A stretch of 64,000 bases of DNA, from contig JBEVJC010000012.1 in NCBI GenBank assembly GCA_040510375.1, positions 62,001-126,000 of the forward strand, in the 5' to 3' direction. Origin of the DNA: JBEVJC01 sp040510375 (GTDB taxonomy: Bacteria; Bacteroidota; Bacteroidia; Chitinophagales; Chitinophagaceae). Shown one piece after another: positions 25,472 through 34,635 of the stretch. A program made the position numbers and the translations under genes. The notes beneath the pieces are model-generated. The model did no database searches and was not told the DNA's origin. It saw nothing but the letters and a program-made list of their open reading frames with translations. Every line of letters begins with the position of its first letter. The first letter of the stretch is position 1.

Positions 25472-26395
25472 TTATAAAGGTAGTGCTGTATCCTGCGCCA
25501 GTCGGGGATCCGGGGCTTGTTTTGTCAACTCCCTGGCGGCGTTATCGAACACTTTTTTCTCCTTGTTTTTGTACCACCAGTGCGGTGCGGTTTTCTTCAT
25601 GATCGTATCAATGCTGCGCATGCCAAACAGGTTCCATACGCCACTTAATTTCCCGGTGATAGTTGGTTGTAAGGCACGTAAGCTCATGGCAAACCCGCTA
25701 TCGAGGTATTCCATATGATGCCAGTAACCAGCGGGCATAAACAAGGTGTCGCCGTGTTCAAGTATGAGATCATATCCCTGTGCGAGTTTGAGGGCGGGGA
25801 ATTTATTATAGTCAGGTATGCGGTCGTCTTCATAGTATCGCGAGAAATCAGCGAGGCTGAGTACTTCAAACGGCTTGCGGTAAAGTTTGTGTTGTTCGCT
25901 GTGAGGGAAGAGCAGCACACGTTTGCGCCCTGCGAACTGGGTATGCAGAATATGGGAAAGGTCGATATCGAAATGCATATGGGTAATGCTGGTCTGACCT
26001 CCCGTAAACAACATAGGGTACTTTTTTACAAATCCCTTCATCAGGTGTTCGGGCCAGGTAAAGTCGTTGATCAGTTGCGGGGCATGGTCAAATATATTAA
26101 ACAGGAAGATCCGCCAGGCAGCGGGACCACTGCGGATCATATCAATGTACTGACCGAATGTTTTATAATCGTCGGCTTTGTTGATAGGTGTGTAAGCATC
26201 GCTTTTTACATTATTGTACAGGGGGACTTCCTTATCACCCACCAGGCTTTTAAAGTAGTCCCAGTTCCATTTTTCATAGGCGGGCCAGCTTTTTGCAAGA
26301 TCCCTGATGACCACAGGTATCCCTGGTTCGTAAAAGTTTTTCCTAAACTCCCCCGGTTCAATCCTATCTACCGTAATTACGGGCTTCAGTTCCAT
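25472..26395 (-). CDS. JmjC/cupin-like Fe(II)/2-oxoglutarate-dependent oxygenase
   Basis: A 307-aa protein of the cupin_8/JmjC group. The HxD half of the iron site is visible (HMHFDIDLSH), followed by the basic 2-oxoglutarate side (GRKRVLLFPHSEQHKLY) and the distal histidine strand (HGDTLFMPAGYWHHMEYL). The N-terminal segment (FYEPGIPVVIRDLAKSWPAYEKW) is typical of protein or RNA hydroxylases. The substrate is unknown. It converges on korB, with 9 bp between the stops; both enzymes involve 2-oxoglutarate, but this may be coincidence. Confidence 0.85.
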   Translation of the reverse strand: MELKPVITVDRIEPGEFRKNFYEPGIPVVIRDLAKSWPAYEKWNWDYFKSLVGDKEVPLYNNVKSDAYTPINKADDYKTFGQYIDMIRSGPAAWRIFLFNIFDHAPQLINDFTWPEHLMKGFVKKYPMLFTGGQTSITHMHFDIDLSHILHTQFAGRKRVLLFPHSEQHKLYRKPFEVLSLADFSRYYEDDRIPDYNKFPALKLAQGYDLILEHGDTLFMPAGYWHHMEYLDSGFAMSLRALQPTITGKLSGVWNLFGMRSIDTIMKKTAPHWWYKNKEKKVFDNAARELTKQAPDPRLAQDTALPL

Positions 26396-26539
26396 GCAGC
26401 TCTTCTTTTGGCAAAGATAGAGAACCGGGTAATTAATTCACGATAAGTACAAATCATCGCCGATTGACCTTAAAGGTTTTACACTTTTTTCACGGTTTCC
26501 CCGTCCGGATTTTGCCAAAAGCCTAGTAGCTTTATAACT

Positions 26540-27148
26540 ATGTTATTAAAAATGCATCCGGATAACCCGCCCGACCGCCAGGTGAAAATGGTGAGCGGTG
26601 CATTGCAGAAAGGCGGGGTGATTATCTATCCCACCGATACCATTTACGGATTGGGTTGTGATATCCTTGAGCACAAGGCTATCGAACGCATTTGCAGGAT
26701 CAAAAAGGTAGATCCTAAAAAAGCCCAGTTATCGTTCATTGTTTCTGACCTGAGCCACCTGAGCGATTACACCAAACAATTGCCAACAGCCACTTATCGC
26801 ATTTTAAAAGAATATCTGCCCGGTCCCTATACTTTTATTTTACCGGCAAGTAAGATGGTTCCGAAGATGCTGCAAAGCAAGAAGGATACTATTGGTCTCC
26901 GGATCCCTGATAACAAGATTGCGCTGGCGATACTTAGGGAACTGGGACGGCCCATCCTCAGCGCATCATTACCGGGTGATATGGTGGAAGATTACACTGA
27001 CCCTGAAGTGATGTATGAGAATTTCAGGAACGATGTGGACGTTGTAGTGGATGGCGGAATCGGGGGTATGACTCCGTCAACCGTTGTTGATCTTACGGGC
27101 GATGATCCCGTGGTGATCAGGGAAGGCCTGGGGAAATGGGAAGAATAA
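26540..27148 (+). CDS. Sua5/YciO/YrdC-family threonylcarbamoyl-AMP synthase-like protein
   Basis: A 202-aa single-domain YrdC-fold protein. Motifs: GGVIIYPTDTIYGLGCD, the Lys/Arg-rich KVDPKKAQLSF, ISASLPGD (related to the SAN motif) and STVVDLTGDDPVVIREG. The family makes threonylcarbamoyl-AMP for t6A modification of tRNA, or, in the YciO branch, may act elsewhere. The absence of a C-terminal Sua5 domain and the SLPGD variant favour the YciO-like branch. A strong terminator follows, so it is probably monocistronic. Confidence 0.85.
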   Translation: MLLKMHPDNPPDRQVKMVSGALQKGGVIIYPTDTIYGLGCDILEHKAIERICRIKKVDPKKAQLSFIVSDLSHLSDYTKQLPTATYRILKEYLPGPYTFILPASKMVPKMLQSKKDTIGLRIPDNKIALAILRELGRPILSASLPGDMVEDYTDPEVMYENFRNDVDVVVDGGIGGMTPSTVVDLTGDDPVVIREGLGKWEE

Positions 27149-27181
27149 GTTTTCCGGAATTGATTAAATAGTTTAAAAAAG

Positions 27182-27217
27182 CAAAGGCTGTATCTGATGG
27201 GATACAGCCTTTGTTTT
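27182..27217 (+). terminator. Intrinsic terminator after the Sua5/YciO gene
   Basis: CAAAGGCTGTATC (27182-27194), loop TGATGG, GATACAGCCTTTG (27201-27213), then TTTT. A perfect 13-bp stem. Confidence 0.9.
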
Positions 27218-27296
27218 GGACAATGGTGGGGGATATCTCTTTTGCGGCTACTGTCTGTCGTTTCGTTTTTCTTTTGAACCGGCCCTTCATTTTCAT

Positions 27297-27378
27297 TTTT
27301 TTCCCCTGCGGCGGTTGTGTTTATAACGAATAGCCAGCTGAGGATTTTGAATCTTCATTTTGTGCAGCTTTCATTATT
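27297..27378 (-). pseudogene. Detached tail copy of the small basic secreted protein gene
   Basis: Read on the minus strand this gives KLHKMKIQNPQLAIRYKHNRRRGKK and a stop, closely matching the C-terminus of the intact gene just upstream (KLHKMKKHNRHQAFHYKHNRRG). The offset is about 82 nt with a 3-nt gap. A TGA precedes the segment and no start exists, so it cannot be an independent gene. It is either the remnant of a tandem paralog or a tail duplication. Confidence 0.75.
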
Positions 27379-27380
27379 GT

Positions 27381-27707
27381 CTATCCCCTGCGATTATGTT
27401 TATAATGAAAGGCCTGGTGACGATTATGTTTTTTCATTTTGTGCAGCTTACGTTGTTCATATTTGCTGAACTTGCCATCGCGGTATGCGCGATGTTTGGC
27501 TCGCTGGTAATCTGCAGCATTGTGACGGATTTTTGAGCGTTCACCGCGGGTAAGGCTATGGGTGCGATGATCCCCATCACCCCTGTTCATCATTTGCTGG
27601 CGATCAGGAGACCTTCCGTCTTTGTTGAAATCGGGTTTACGGTTTTGTGCAGAGGCTCCGAGAGTAAGGAGGGTTGCGACTATTCCGAGAAGTAATAACT
27701 TTTTCAT
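27381..27707 (-). CDS. Small secreted, very basic protein
   Basis: No recognised family. It is 108 aa from the ATG at 27707, which opens a clean signal peptide (MKKLLLLGIVATLLTLGASAQ); the longer frame lacks one. The mature part is about 85 residues, rich in Arg, Lys, His and Asp (SPDRQQMMNRGDGDHRTHS, YEQRKLHKMKKHNRHQ), and resembles small basic periplasmic proteins common in Chitinophagaceae. The charge suggests binding to nucleic acid, polyanionic glycans or metal; this is not testable from sequence alone. A diverged copy of its last 25 codons lies directly downstream. Confidence 0.7.
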   Translation of the reverse strand: MKKLLLLGIVATLLTLGASAQNRKPDFNKDGRSPDRQQMMNRGDGDHRTHSLTRGERSKIRHNAADYQRAKHRAYRDGKFSKYEQRKLHKMKKHNRHQAFHYKHNRRG

Positions 27708-27818
27708 GGCTGTAATTTTTTTCGTGAACAATTTAATTACAGATAAGAAGAAGTATTGGTCCTGAGGTTTAAGCCACAAAGGTGGATTAACCTTATTTAA
27801 CGTAGAGAGGGAGTTTTG

Positions 27819-28448
27819 TTAATCAAATGCTAATGGGGTTTCCTCTTCCGGCTGGCCGAATAAACGGAAACTCTTGCGGTGATGTTTGCAGATACCATGT
27901 TGTTTCAAAGCCTCACGATGTTCTGCAGTACCATATCCCTTGTTACTATCCCAGCGATAGTGAGGAAACTTCTGATGCAATTCAATCATATGATCATCGC
28001 GGTAGGTTTTGGCCAGGATGCTGGCTGCTGCGATGGACGCGTAAATCCCGTCGCCCTTGATCACGCACTGATGATTTACTTTTTTATATTTTTTGAAACG
28101 GTTGCCATCAATGAGCAGCAGTTCGGGGCGCACCTGGAGCTGGTCGATTGCCTTGTGCATGGCTTTTACCGAAGCCCAGAGAATATTTAGTTTATCAATT
28201 TCCCGGCTTTGGATACTGGCCACTGCATATGCTACGGCTTCTTTTTCAATTACTGCACGGAGTTCGTACCGGACCTCCCTGGTTACCTGTTTGGAATCGT
28301 TGAGCAACGGATGGTAAAAATCTTTCGGAAGGATAACGGCGGCGGCGTACACCGGTCCCGCGAAACAGCCCCGGCCCGCTTCGTCGCAGCCCGCTTCAGT
28401 AAATGTATCGTGGAAAAAAGATTGTAACATCGACCGCAATTTCTTCAT
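27819..28448 (-). CDS. rnhB: Ribonuclease HII
   Basis: Degrades RNA in RNA-DNA hybrids and removes single ribonucleotides from DNA. It is 209 aa from the ATG at 28448. The catalytic DEAGRG is at residues 22-27 (GCDEAGRGCFAGPVYAAAVIL), a later acidic site is in LLLIDGNRF, and the family segment ASILAKTYRDDHM follows. The longer frame extends into the divergent ctaA promoter. It is divergent from ctaA with about 54 bp between the starts. Confidence 0.95.
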   Translation of the reverse strand: MKKLRSMLQSFFHDTFTEAGCDEAGRGCFAGPVYAAAVILPKDFYHPLLNDSKQVTREVRYELRAVIEKEAVAYAVASIQSREIDKLNILWASVKAMHKAIDQLQVRPELLLIDGNRFKKYKKVNHQCVIKGDGIYASIAAASILAKTYRDDHMIELHQKFPHYRWDSNKGYGTAEHREALKQHGICKHHRKSFRLFGQPEEETPLAFD

Positions 28449-28502
28449 AAAAAGAATCCCGCAAAAATTTAGTTGCGCACATAGCATTTAACTTTGCGCT
28501 GC

Positions 28503-29417
28503 ATGAAGGCTCCCGCAAATTATATTCGTTATACCTGGTTTATTCTGGTCTTCGTTTTTATGGTTATCCTTGCCGGTGGCGTGGTGCGGACAACGCAGAG
28601 TGGTATGGGTTGCCCCGACTGGCCCACCTGTTTTGGCCGATGGATTCCGCCTACCGATATCAGCCAGCTGCCACCCGATTTTGAAAAGTATCTGCGTCAG
28701 CAGGATATCGATCATAGCTTCAACGCCTATCATACCTGGATAGAATATATTAACCGGCTGTTGGGAGCATTGCTGGGTGTTTTTATTTTTATACACCTGA
28801 TCTGGAGCTTCCGGCTTTTTCGCAAAAAAATCCCTGTTGTATTTTATCTGTCATTCGCCATGCTGCTGGTTACCGGTTTCCAGGGCTGGCTGGGTAAAAA
28901 AGTAGTGGATGCCAACCTGGCCGTGGTCAAGATTACCATTCATATGATTGTGGCCCTGATTATCGCAGCCATACCGGTGTTAATTCTTGCCAGGTTAAAA
29001 GAAAATAAAACGGTAGTGCCGCGTTCGCTGAAAGTTTTGTCGGTGGTTACACTGGCACTGGTAATCATCCAGATTATACTTGGAACCGAAGTGCGCGAAC
29101 AGGTGGATGAAATCTCGCGGTCGTTACTCTATGGCTCACGCGAAGTATGGATCGGGCGACTGGATAGCTGGTTTATAATCCACCGTAGTTTTAGCTGGCT
29201 GGTTGCAGTTGGCGCGGTTTATTTATTCTTCCGCTCCCGGAAATATCCCGGGCTCCGTAATACCGGAACAATTATCGGTTTGATGGTTATATTGGCGATT
29301 TCAGCCGGATTACTCATGAACTTTTTAAATGTGCCGGCGATGGCGCAACCGGTTCACCTGATGGCCGCCTCCATCCTGGCCATCAGTATCTTTTCTTTCC
29401 GTCTTGAAATGAAATAA
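28503..29417 (+). CDS. ctaA: Heme A synthase (COX15/CtaA family)
   Basis: A 304-aa polytopic membrane enzyme oxidising the C8 methyl of heme O to make heme A for aa3-type cytochrome oxidases. About eight hydrophobic helices are visible. Family motifs include RTTQSGMGCPDWPTCFG near the N-terminus, EYINRLLGALLG and VVKITIHM, with conserved heme-ligand histidines. The start is the ATG at 28503; the frame three codons earlier begins with TTG. A TAACTTTG element (28489-28496) lies so close that the leader would be almost absent. No other oxidase genes are adjacent. Confidence 0.93.
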   Translation: MKAPANYIRYTWFILVFVFMVILAGGVVRTTQSGMGCPDWPTCFGRWIPPTDISQLPPDFEKYLRQQDIDHSFNAYHTWIEYINRLLGALLGVFIFIHLIWSFRLFRKKIPVVFYLSFAMLLVTGFQGWLGKKVVDANLAVVKITIHMIVALIIAAIPVLILARLKENKTVVPRSLKVLSVVTLALVIIQIILGTEVREQVDEISRSLLYGSREVWIGRLDSWFIIHRSFSWLVAVGAVYLFFRSRKYPGLRNTGTIIGLMVILAISAGLLMNFLNVPAMAQPVHLMAASILAISIFSFRLEMK

Positions 29418-29567
29418 ACGGTTGCCGTGGCGGGGGCGGGCAGCACCATTAGCAGCATAAGGATATCACCGGATACAATGCGGGAGCGGTATTAAACTTT
29501 ACCTGACAGTATCCGGCACCCCGCGTTCCTGCAACAATTTATCCCGGGTTATGACAATCAGCATGTT
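29418..29567. other. Intergenic, ctaA to patatin
   Basis: Contains an 8-bp inverted repeat (CCGGATAC near 29470 and GTATCCGG near 29510) with a long loop. No clear promoter or T-tract. Confidence 0.35.
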
Positions 29568-29624
29568 TTGAGTATTTTTAAGCGAAAGGTTGACGATGCT
29601 CCGCCTTTCCAAAATCAATTCCGA

Positions 29625-31868
29625 ATGAAAGAATGGCTTAGAGGTTTTTATTATTCCTTTCCAATCCAATTGATCTTCCTGCACTTCAGGAAGTACCAGG
29701 TGCTGCTGGTATTCTGGTTTATCTTGTTCAGCACGGTGAATGGTAGTCTGATGAAAGGTTTTGGTGCAGACTCGTTATATCTTTCTCCCGAATATCTCGA
29801 TAATGTAAGTTTCCTGAGTGCCGCCCTGGTAGGACTTTCCATCGGTATGTTCATCATGAGCTGGAATATCAGCACCTTCATCCTGTTCAGCAAACACTTC
29901 CGTTTCCTGTCGGCCACCACCAATCCATTCCTGAAATACTGTATTAATAATTCGGTGATCCCGATCCTCTTCCTGGTATTTTATTTTTGTCGTGCCTTCC
30001 AGTTTACGAGATACAAAGAGTTGATGAGTGTAGGGGATATACTGGTGCTTGCTTCCGGTTTTGTTGGTGGTATGGCCTTGCTTCTGGCGATCTCCTTTAT
30101 TTATTTTTTCCGGGCCGACCGGTCCATTCTCCGGCGGATGATGCCGGCTATCAGCGAGCAGGATAAATATGTCACCCGACTTGGTCGCCGAAAGGGGAGT
30201 CCGCAACCGGAGTCCATCATTCACGTGGAATGGTATTTCGAATCATTCATACGTTTGCGCGCAGCGCGGGATGTACGCCATTATACACCGGAGTTTGTGG
30301 ACTCGCTGTTTAAACGTCACCATTTTGCCGCCATCCTTAGTGTGTTTGCCGCTTTCCTGTTATTGGTGGGCGTGGGATTTTGCCTGGAGTCGCCCTATTT
30401 CCAGATCCCCGCAGCTGCAAGTATCACCATGTTATTCTCTATCCTTATCGGAGTGGCCGGTGCCTTTTCCTATTTCCTGCAAAGCTGGAGTATTCCCTAT
30501 TTAATCGGATTGCTGCTACTGCTCAACTTCTTTTATAAAATCGACTGGATCGATCCGCGTAATAAAGGATACGGACTGAACTATACCAACAAGGCCGACC
30601 GGCCATCGTATACCCGGGAAGGTTTACTGGAACTTTGTACAAAAGAAAAGGTGGATCGCGACAAGGCAAATATGATCAGCATCCTTGAAAAATGGAAGAA
30701 GAAACAGGATAGCGACAAACCACTTCTTGTACTGGTGAATACCAGTGGCGGCGGCCATCGCAGCGCGACCTTCACCATGAGTGTACTGCAGCAGCTCGAC
30801 AGCATGACCAGGGGCCGGATCATGGATAATATCTTCCTTATAAACGGAGCATCGGGTGGAATGATTGGTGCTACTTATTTCCGTGAATTATACCGGCGGC
30901 GACTGGCTGGCGAAAGAATCGATTTGCAGGATAAAACCTATGTGGATGATATTGCCAAAGACCAGCTCAATCCATTGTTCTCTTCATTCGTGACCCGCGA
31001 CCTTATCGCGCCAGCGCAGAAATTTAAAGTGGATGAATATGTATATATCAAGGACCGCGGGTATGCATTTGAAGAAAAGCTGAATAAAAACACAAGGGGT
31101 TACCTGGATAAACAACTGAAAGATTATACCGCCGATGAACAGGAGGCGAGGATCCCGCTGATCTTTTATAATTCTGTAGTAACGCGCGACAGCCGCAAGC
31201 TGCTGATCAGTACACAACCCGTAAGTTTTATGATGCAGGGTTGGCAGGATACCACAAAAATTCCGGAGATGGATCCGGATGTGGTTGACTTCAATGCGTT
31301 TTTTGCAAAACAGGATCCAACCCACCTGCGTTTACTTTCTGCTTTGCGGATGAACGCTACATTTCCGGTTGTGCTGCCCAATGTATGGTTGCCTTCCGAA
31401 CCCGTTATTGATGTGATGGATGCAGGGTTGCGTGATAATTACGGACAGGAGACCACTCTCCGGTTCCTGGAAGCCTTTGACGACTGGATCACCGCAAATA
31501 CAGGCGGGGTGGTAATTGTACAGATCCGCGACAGAAGTCCGGGCGGATGGGAGTACCCCTATATTTCCGATGATATCACCGATCATGCAACCAAACCATT
31601 CCTGTTACTGCAGCACAACTGGTTTAAAATGATGGAGTATTTCCAGAATGATATGCTGAGTTATTATGCATCGGACAGCAACCGTATTGTTCACAAGGTA
31701 CTGTTCCAGTATGCAGCAGATAAGGAAGAAAACAAGGCCGCATTAAATTTTCACCTGAGCCGGAGAGAGAAGCTGGATATTATTTCGTCGGTGAATTCTG
31801 TGAATAACCGGAAAAGTTTTACGGAGCTGATGAGGCTGCTGCCGGATAAAAGACCGCCGTTTCAATAA
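29625..31868 (+). CDS. Membrane-embedded patatin-like phospholipase
   Basis: A large protein (747 aa from the ATG at 29625; a TTG at 29568 would add 19 residues). The first roughly 320 residues contain six or seven membrane helices. A patatin domain follows: oxyanion loop VNTSGGGHRSATF, nucleophile serine in INGASGGMIGATYF (GxSxG), and catalytic aspartate in MDAGLRDNYG. Ser-Asp dyad lipases of this family cut phospholipids or lysolipids. The polytopic N-terminal domain is far longer than in ordinary patatins and would hold the active site at the inner face of the membrane. It has no partner genes. Confidence 0.85.
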   Translation: MKEWLRGFYYSFPIQLIFLHFRKYQVLLVFWFILFSTVNGSLMKGFGADSLYLSPEYLDNVSFLSAALVGLSIGMFIMSWNISTFILFSKHFRFLSATTNPFLKYCINNSVIPILFLVFYFCRAFQFTRYKELMSVGDILVLASGFVGGMALLLAISFIYFFRADRSILRRMMPAISEQDKYVTRLGRRKGSPQPESIIHVEWYFESFIRLRAARDVRHYTPEFVDSLFKRHHFAAILSVFAAFLLLVGVGFCLESPYFQIPAAASITMLFSILIGVAGAFSYFLQSWSIPYLIGLLLLLNFFYKIDWIDPRNKGYGLNYTNKADRPSYTREGLLELCTKEKVDRDKANMISILEKWKKKQDSDKPLLVLVNTSGGGHRSATFTMSVLQQLDSMTRGRIMDNIFLINGASGGMIGATYFRELYRRRLAGERIDLQDKTYVDDIAKDQLNPLFSSFVTRDLIAPAQKFKVDEYVYIKDRGYAFEEKLNKNTRGYLDKQLKDYTADEQEARIPLIFYNSVVTRDSRKLLISTQPVSFMMQGWQDTTKIPEMDPDVVDFNAFFAKQDPTHLRLLSALRMNATFPVVLPNVWLPSEPVIDVMDAGLRDNYGQETTLRFLEAFDDWITANTGGVVIVQIRDRSPGGWEYPYISDDITDHATKPFLLLQHNWFKMMEYFQNDMLSYYASDSNRIVHKVLFQYAADKEENKAALNFHLSRREKLDIISSVNSVNNRKSFTELMRLLPDKRPPFQ

Positions 31869-31943
31869 TGGAACACTTCCGGATCAGGCGTTTCGCCCAA
31901 CTACATCACCGATGTCGGATAGGCGCTGGCCATTACCGGCTCT

Positions 31944-32852
31944 TCATCCAACGGGCTGGAGCAGTTTAAAACATTTTTTCCTGACCTCAATATTAAGAAC
32001 CTCGGGCGTTTCGGCCGGATCGCCATCCACATGAAATGGTGCAAGTCCTTTATTATGGATAACCAGTGAATCGGTCTGGAAATAAATCACTCCTTTTTCT
32101 TTCCGGATTTCGGTCTGTGGCTGCAGTTTGTTCTTACCCATTACCTGCCTGAAAGTTTCCAGCACCAGGTTGAGTTTGTTCTGGTGGGTCATGATGACAA
32201 TATCTATCAGGCCATCACTCAGGCTGGCGGCGGGTGCAATGGTGAAATTGTTGCCAAACTGGTTGGAGTTGGCGATGCTGATAAAAAAAGCATCGGTACT
32301 GAATTTCTGCCGGTTCATACTTACATCAAAGGGATAAGTTTTTGCCGAAAGGAAATTCTTGAGCACCTGCGTAACATAGGTAGCAAGGCCCCTGGTTGGC
32401 TGCTGCGCGAAATCGTGTGCCACCTTTGCATCGAAACCCAGTCCGGACAACATGCAGGCAAACCGTCCATTCACATTGAATCCATCGGTCGACCTTGCCT
32501 TCCCGTTCAACACGATCTCCATCGCCGCCAAAGGTTTCTTTGGGATACCGGCGGCATAGGCCAGACCATTCCCGGATCCGCAGGGGATGATCCCGAAATT
32601 TACCCGGGTGTCCATCAGGCTGCTGACCACCTGGCTAACGGTTCCGTCGCCTCCGGCAACAACCACATCGGTAACCCGGCGTTCCCGGATATAATCTTTC
32701 AGGAAAGAGTAATCGCCACTGGCGAGCGAGGGAAATACCTCGTACGCAATGCCGGCCTCGGTTGTTGTCCTGCCGATAAGTCCGCGGAGATCCTTTTTAG
32801 TCCGGGTTCCCGAAATGGGGTTAATAATATAAATAATCTGGCGATGGGCCAT
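31944..32852 (-). CDS. Diacylglycerol kinase-type lipid kinase (YegS/DgkB family)
   Basis: A 302-aa soluble lipid kinase. The N-terminal phosphate loop IINPISGTRTKK and the signature VVAGGDGTVSQVVSSL and IIPCGSGNGLAYAAGIPKK are diagnostic of the DAGK catalytic domain. The C-terminal beta-sandwich is present (FHVDGDPAETPE). Substrates in the family include diacylglycerol and sphingosine-like lipids; sphingolipids occur in this phylum, so a sphingoid substrate is possible but not proven. It converges with the patatin gene, giving two lipid-active enzymes side by side. Confidence 0.9.
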   Translation of the reverse strand: MAHRQIIYIINPISGTRTKKDLRGLIGRTTTEAGIAYEVFPSLASGDYSFLKDYIRERRVTDVVVAGGDGTVSQVVSSLMDTRVNFGIIPCGSGNGLAYAAGIPKKPLAAMEIVLNGKARSTDGFNVNGRFACMLSGLGFDAKVAHDFAQQPTRGLATYVTQVLKNFLSAKTYPFDVSMNRQKFSTDAFFISIANSNQFGNNFTIAPAASLSDGLIDIVIMTHQNKLNLVLETFRQVMGKNKLQPQTEIRKEKGVIYFQTDSLVIHNKGLAPFHVDGDPAETPEVLNIEVRKKCFKLLQPVG

Positions 32853-32868
32853 CTGGCGAAGATAAGTC

Positions 32869-33288
32869 CTAATAAAGGAATTCAGCGACCTGGTAACGAC
32901 GCACCCGCACCAGTTTTGCCTTCTCAGGATCGGATGGGATAGCCATTGTATATACCCTGAGGGTAGAGGTCCGGAGCATTTCGCGCAACACCCTGGATTT
33001 TATTTTAAATGATGAGGCATCGGCACTGTACAGTTGTTTTCCGGTACTGTCTTCGATCATGATGGTACGTTTTACGGAAGCATCACCATCTCCATTGCGA
33101 TAACTGAATTTTAATTTACCCTTGCGCAGGTCGTGTTCGGTGAAACGGATCTGCTGGATCGAATCAACCGGCAGTGAGCGGTCGGTAAATTTCTTTGAAC
33201 AGGTCTTAATTTTAAGCGTGGGCTCTGTCTGGGAAAACAAATTCAGGCCGATCATTACTACCAAGAGAAGCAAAATTGTCTTTTTCAT
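32869..33288 (-). CDS. Small secreted protein, family not recognised
   Basis: A 139-aa protein from the ATG at 33288 (MKKTILLLLVVMIGLNLFSQ is its signal peptide). The mature part looks beta-rich (LKIKTCSKKFTDRSLPVDSI, RTIMIEDSTGKQLYSADAS). I cannot place it in a family. It ends 16 bp before the lipid kinase start on the same strand and may be co-transcribed with it. Confidence 0.7.
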   Translation of the reverse strand: MKKTILLLLVVMIGLNLFSQTEPTLKIKTCSKKFTDRSLPVDSIQQIRFTEHDLRKGKLKFSYRNGDGDASVKRTIMIEDSTGKQLYSADASSFKIKSRVLREMLRTSTLRVYTMAIPSDPEKAKLVRVRRYQVAEFLY

Positions 33289-33443
33289 ACTTACGGGATT
33301 CATTTAATAAAAAAATTACACAGGTCAGTTACACGGTTTATATCAGCGTTAACATTTGTTCATCATTCCGGCCGGAACAGGCGAAAGCAGTTTTGTGCCT
33401 TCGAGTCAATCGCGACCAGCCGCAAAAATTATCCGGATTTTAT

Positions 33444-34496
33444 TTACCAGTTCAGTAAAACACTTCCCCAGGTAAATCCGCTTCCGAAAGCGGCAAGGCA
33501 AACAAGATCGTTGTCTTTTATTTTTCCTTCTTCCCAGGCTTCACACAACGCTATCGGAATGGATGCAGCGGTGGTGTTTCCATATTTCTGTATATTATTA
33601 AAAACCTGGTCGTCGCGCAAACCTAATTGTTGTTGCACAAATTGCGAAATCCGAAGATTCGCCTGGTGTGGGATGAGCATATTTAAATCGGCTGCCGTAT
33701 ATCCGTTTTTTATTAATGCTTCATTGATCACCTCCGGAAATTTCACGATTGCTTTTTTAAAAACGGCAGGTCCATCCATATTCGGAAATACCTGGGCCTT
33801 GTCGATCATTTCGTGACTGAAAAACATATCACCGATATTGGCATTATTAAAATCGGCGAGTTTCTTTCCATCATTCCAGTGATTGCCATGGGTACCCGGA
33901 TTATACATCGCCAATACCTCCGCACTTTCGCCATCACTATGTAAATGGGTTGACAATATTCCCTGTTTTTCATTATCGGCAGGTTGTAATACCACTGCAC
34001 CCGCGCCATCACCAAAAATCACGGAAACATTTCTTCCCCTGCTGCTGAAATCCAGACCGAAAGAATGTTTCTCCGAACCAATAACAAGGATATTTTTATA
34101 GGTGCCGGTCCTGATATACTGATCGGCAATACTCATTGCATATACAAATCCGCTGCACTGGTTCCGGACATCCAGTGCCCCAATCTCTTTCATTTTCATT
34201 TCACGCTGCACCAATACCCCACAGCCAGGAAAATAATAATCGGGTGACAAGGTGGCAAACACGATGAAGTCGATATCCTGTGGAGTAATGCCTGCCCGTT
34301 CAATAGCAATTTTTGAAGCTTCAATTGCCATTGTAGTGGTAGTCTCATCAGTCCGGTGGGCGTATCTCCTTTCACCGATCCCTGTGCGTTCGCGGATCCA
34401 CTCATCGCTTGTATCCATAAATTGTTTCAATCCCTCGTTTGTCATAATGTTTTCCGGGACATATTTACCGATTCCTGCGATCTTTGATCGTGTCAT
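33444..34496 (-). CDS. fabH: Beta-ketoacyl-ACP synthase III
   Basis: Starts fatty-acid chains by condensing an acyl-CoA primer with malonyl-ACP. It is 350 aa, normal length. The Cys-His-Asn triad is visible: C114 in VRNQCSGFVYA, His in LIPHQANLRI, Asn in QKYGNTTAASIP. The usual fab cluster neighbours (plsX, accB, fabD) are absent, so this may be a secondary FabH or one used for branched or special primers. It is divergent from the TamB-like gene, 140 bp apart. Confidence 0.93.
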   Translation of the reverse strand: MTRSKIAGIGKYVPENIMTNEGLKQFMDTSDEWIRERTGIGERRYAHRTDETTTTMAIEASKIAIERAGITPQDIDFIVFATLSPDYYFPGCGVLVQREMKMKEIGALDVRNQCSGFVYAMSIADQYIRTGTYKNILVIGSEKHSFGLDFSSRGRNVSVIFGDGAGAVVLQPADNEKQGILSTHLHSDGESAEVLAMYNPGTHGNHWNDGKKLADFNNANIGDMFFSHEMIDKAQVFPNMDGPAVFKKAIVKFPEVINEALIKNGYTAADLNMLIPHQANLRISQFVQQQLGLRDDQVFNNIQKYGNTTAASIPIALCEAWEEGKIKDNDLVCLAAFGSGFTWGSVLLNW

Positions 34497-34635
34497 ACAA
34501 GCAATTTTGCGGGCAATTTAACCAATAGGCCTGAATAGAAATGGTTTCACTCTGAACTATTTCAAAACGCCTGATATTATAGCACGATTTTTTCCTTACT
34601 ACCTGTTCAAATTAAACAAGGCAAGCATTTACAGG

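Noticed and set aside
25715..26446. 243-codon open frame antisense to the JmjC/cupin gene
   Set aside because: The opposite strand encodes a complete HxD iron-site protein; the antisense frame is low in recognisable structure.
32184..32942. 252-codon open frame antisense to the lipid kinase gene
   Set aside because: It mirrors a clearly real DAGK-family gene, has no start context, signal or motif, and its composition is that of a reverse-complement shadow.
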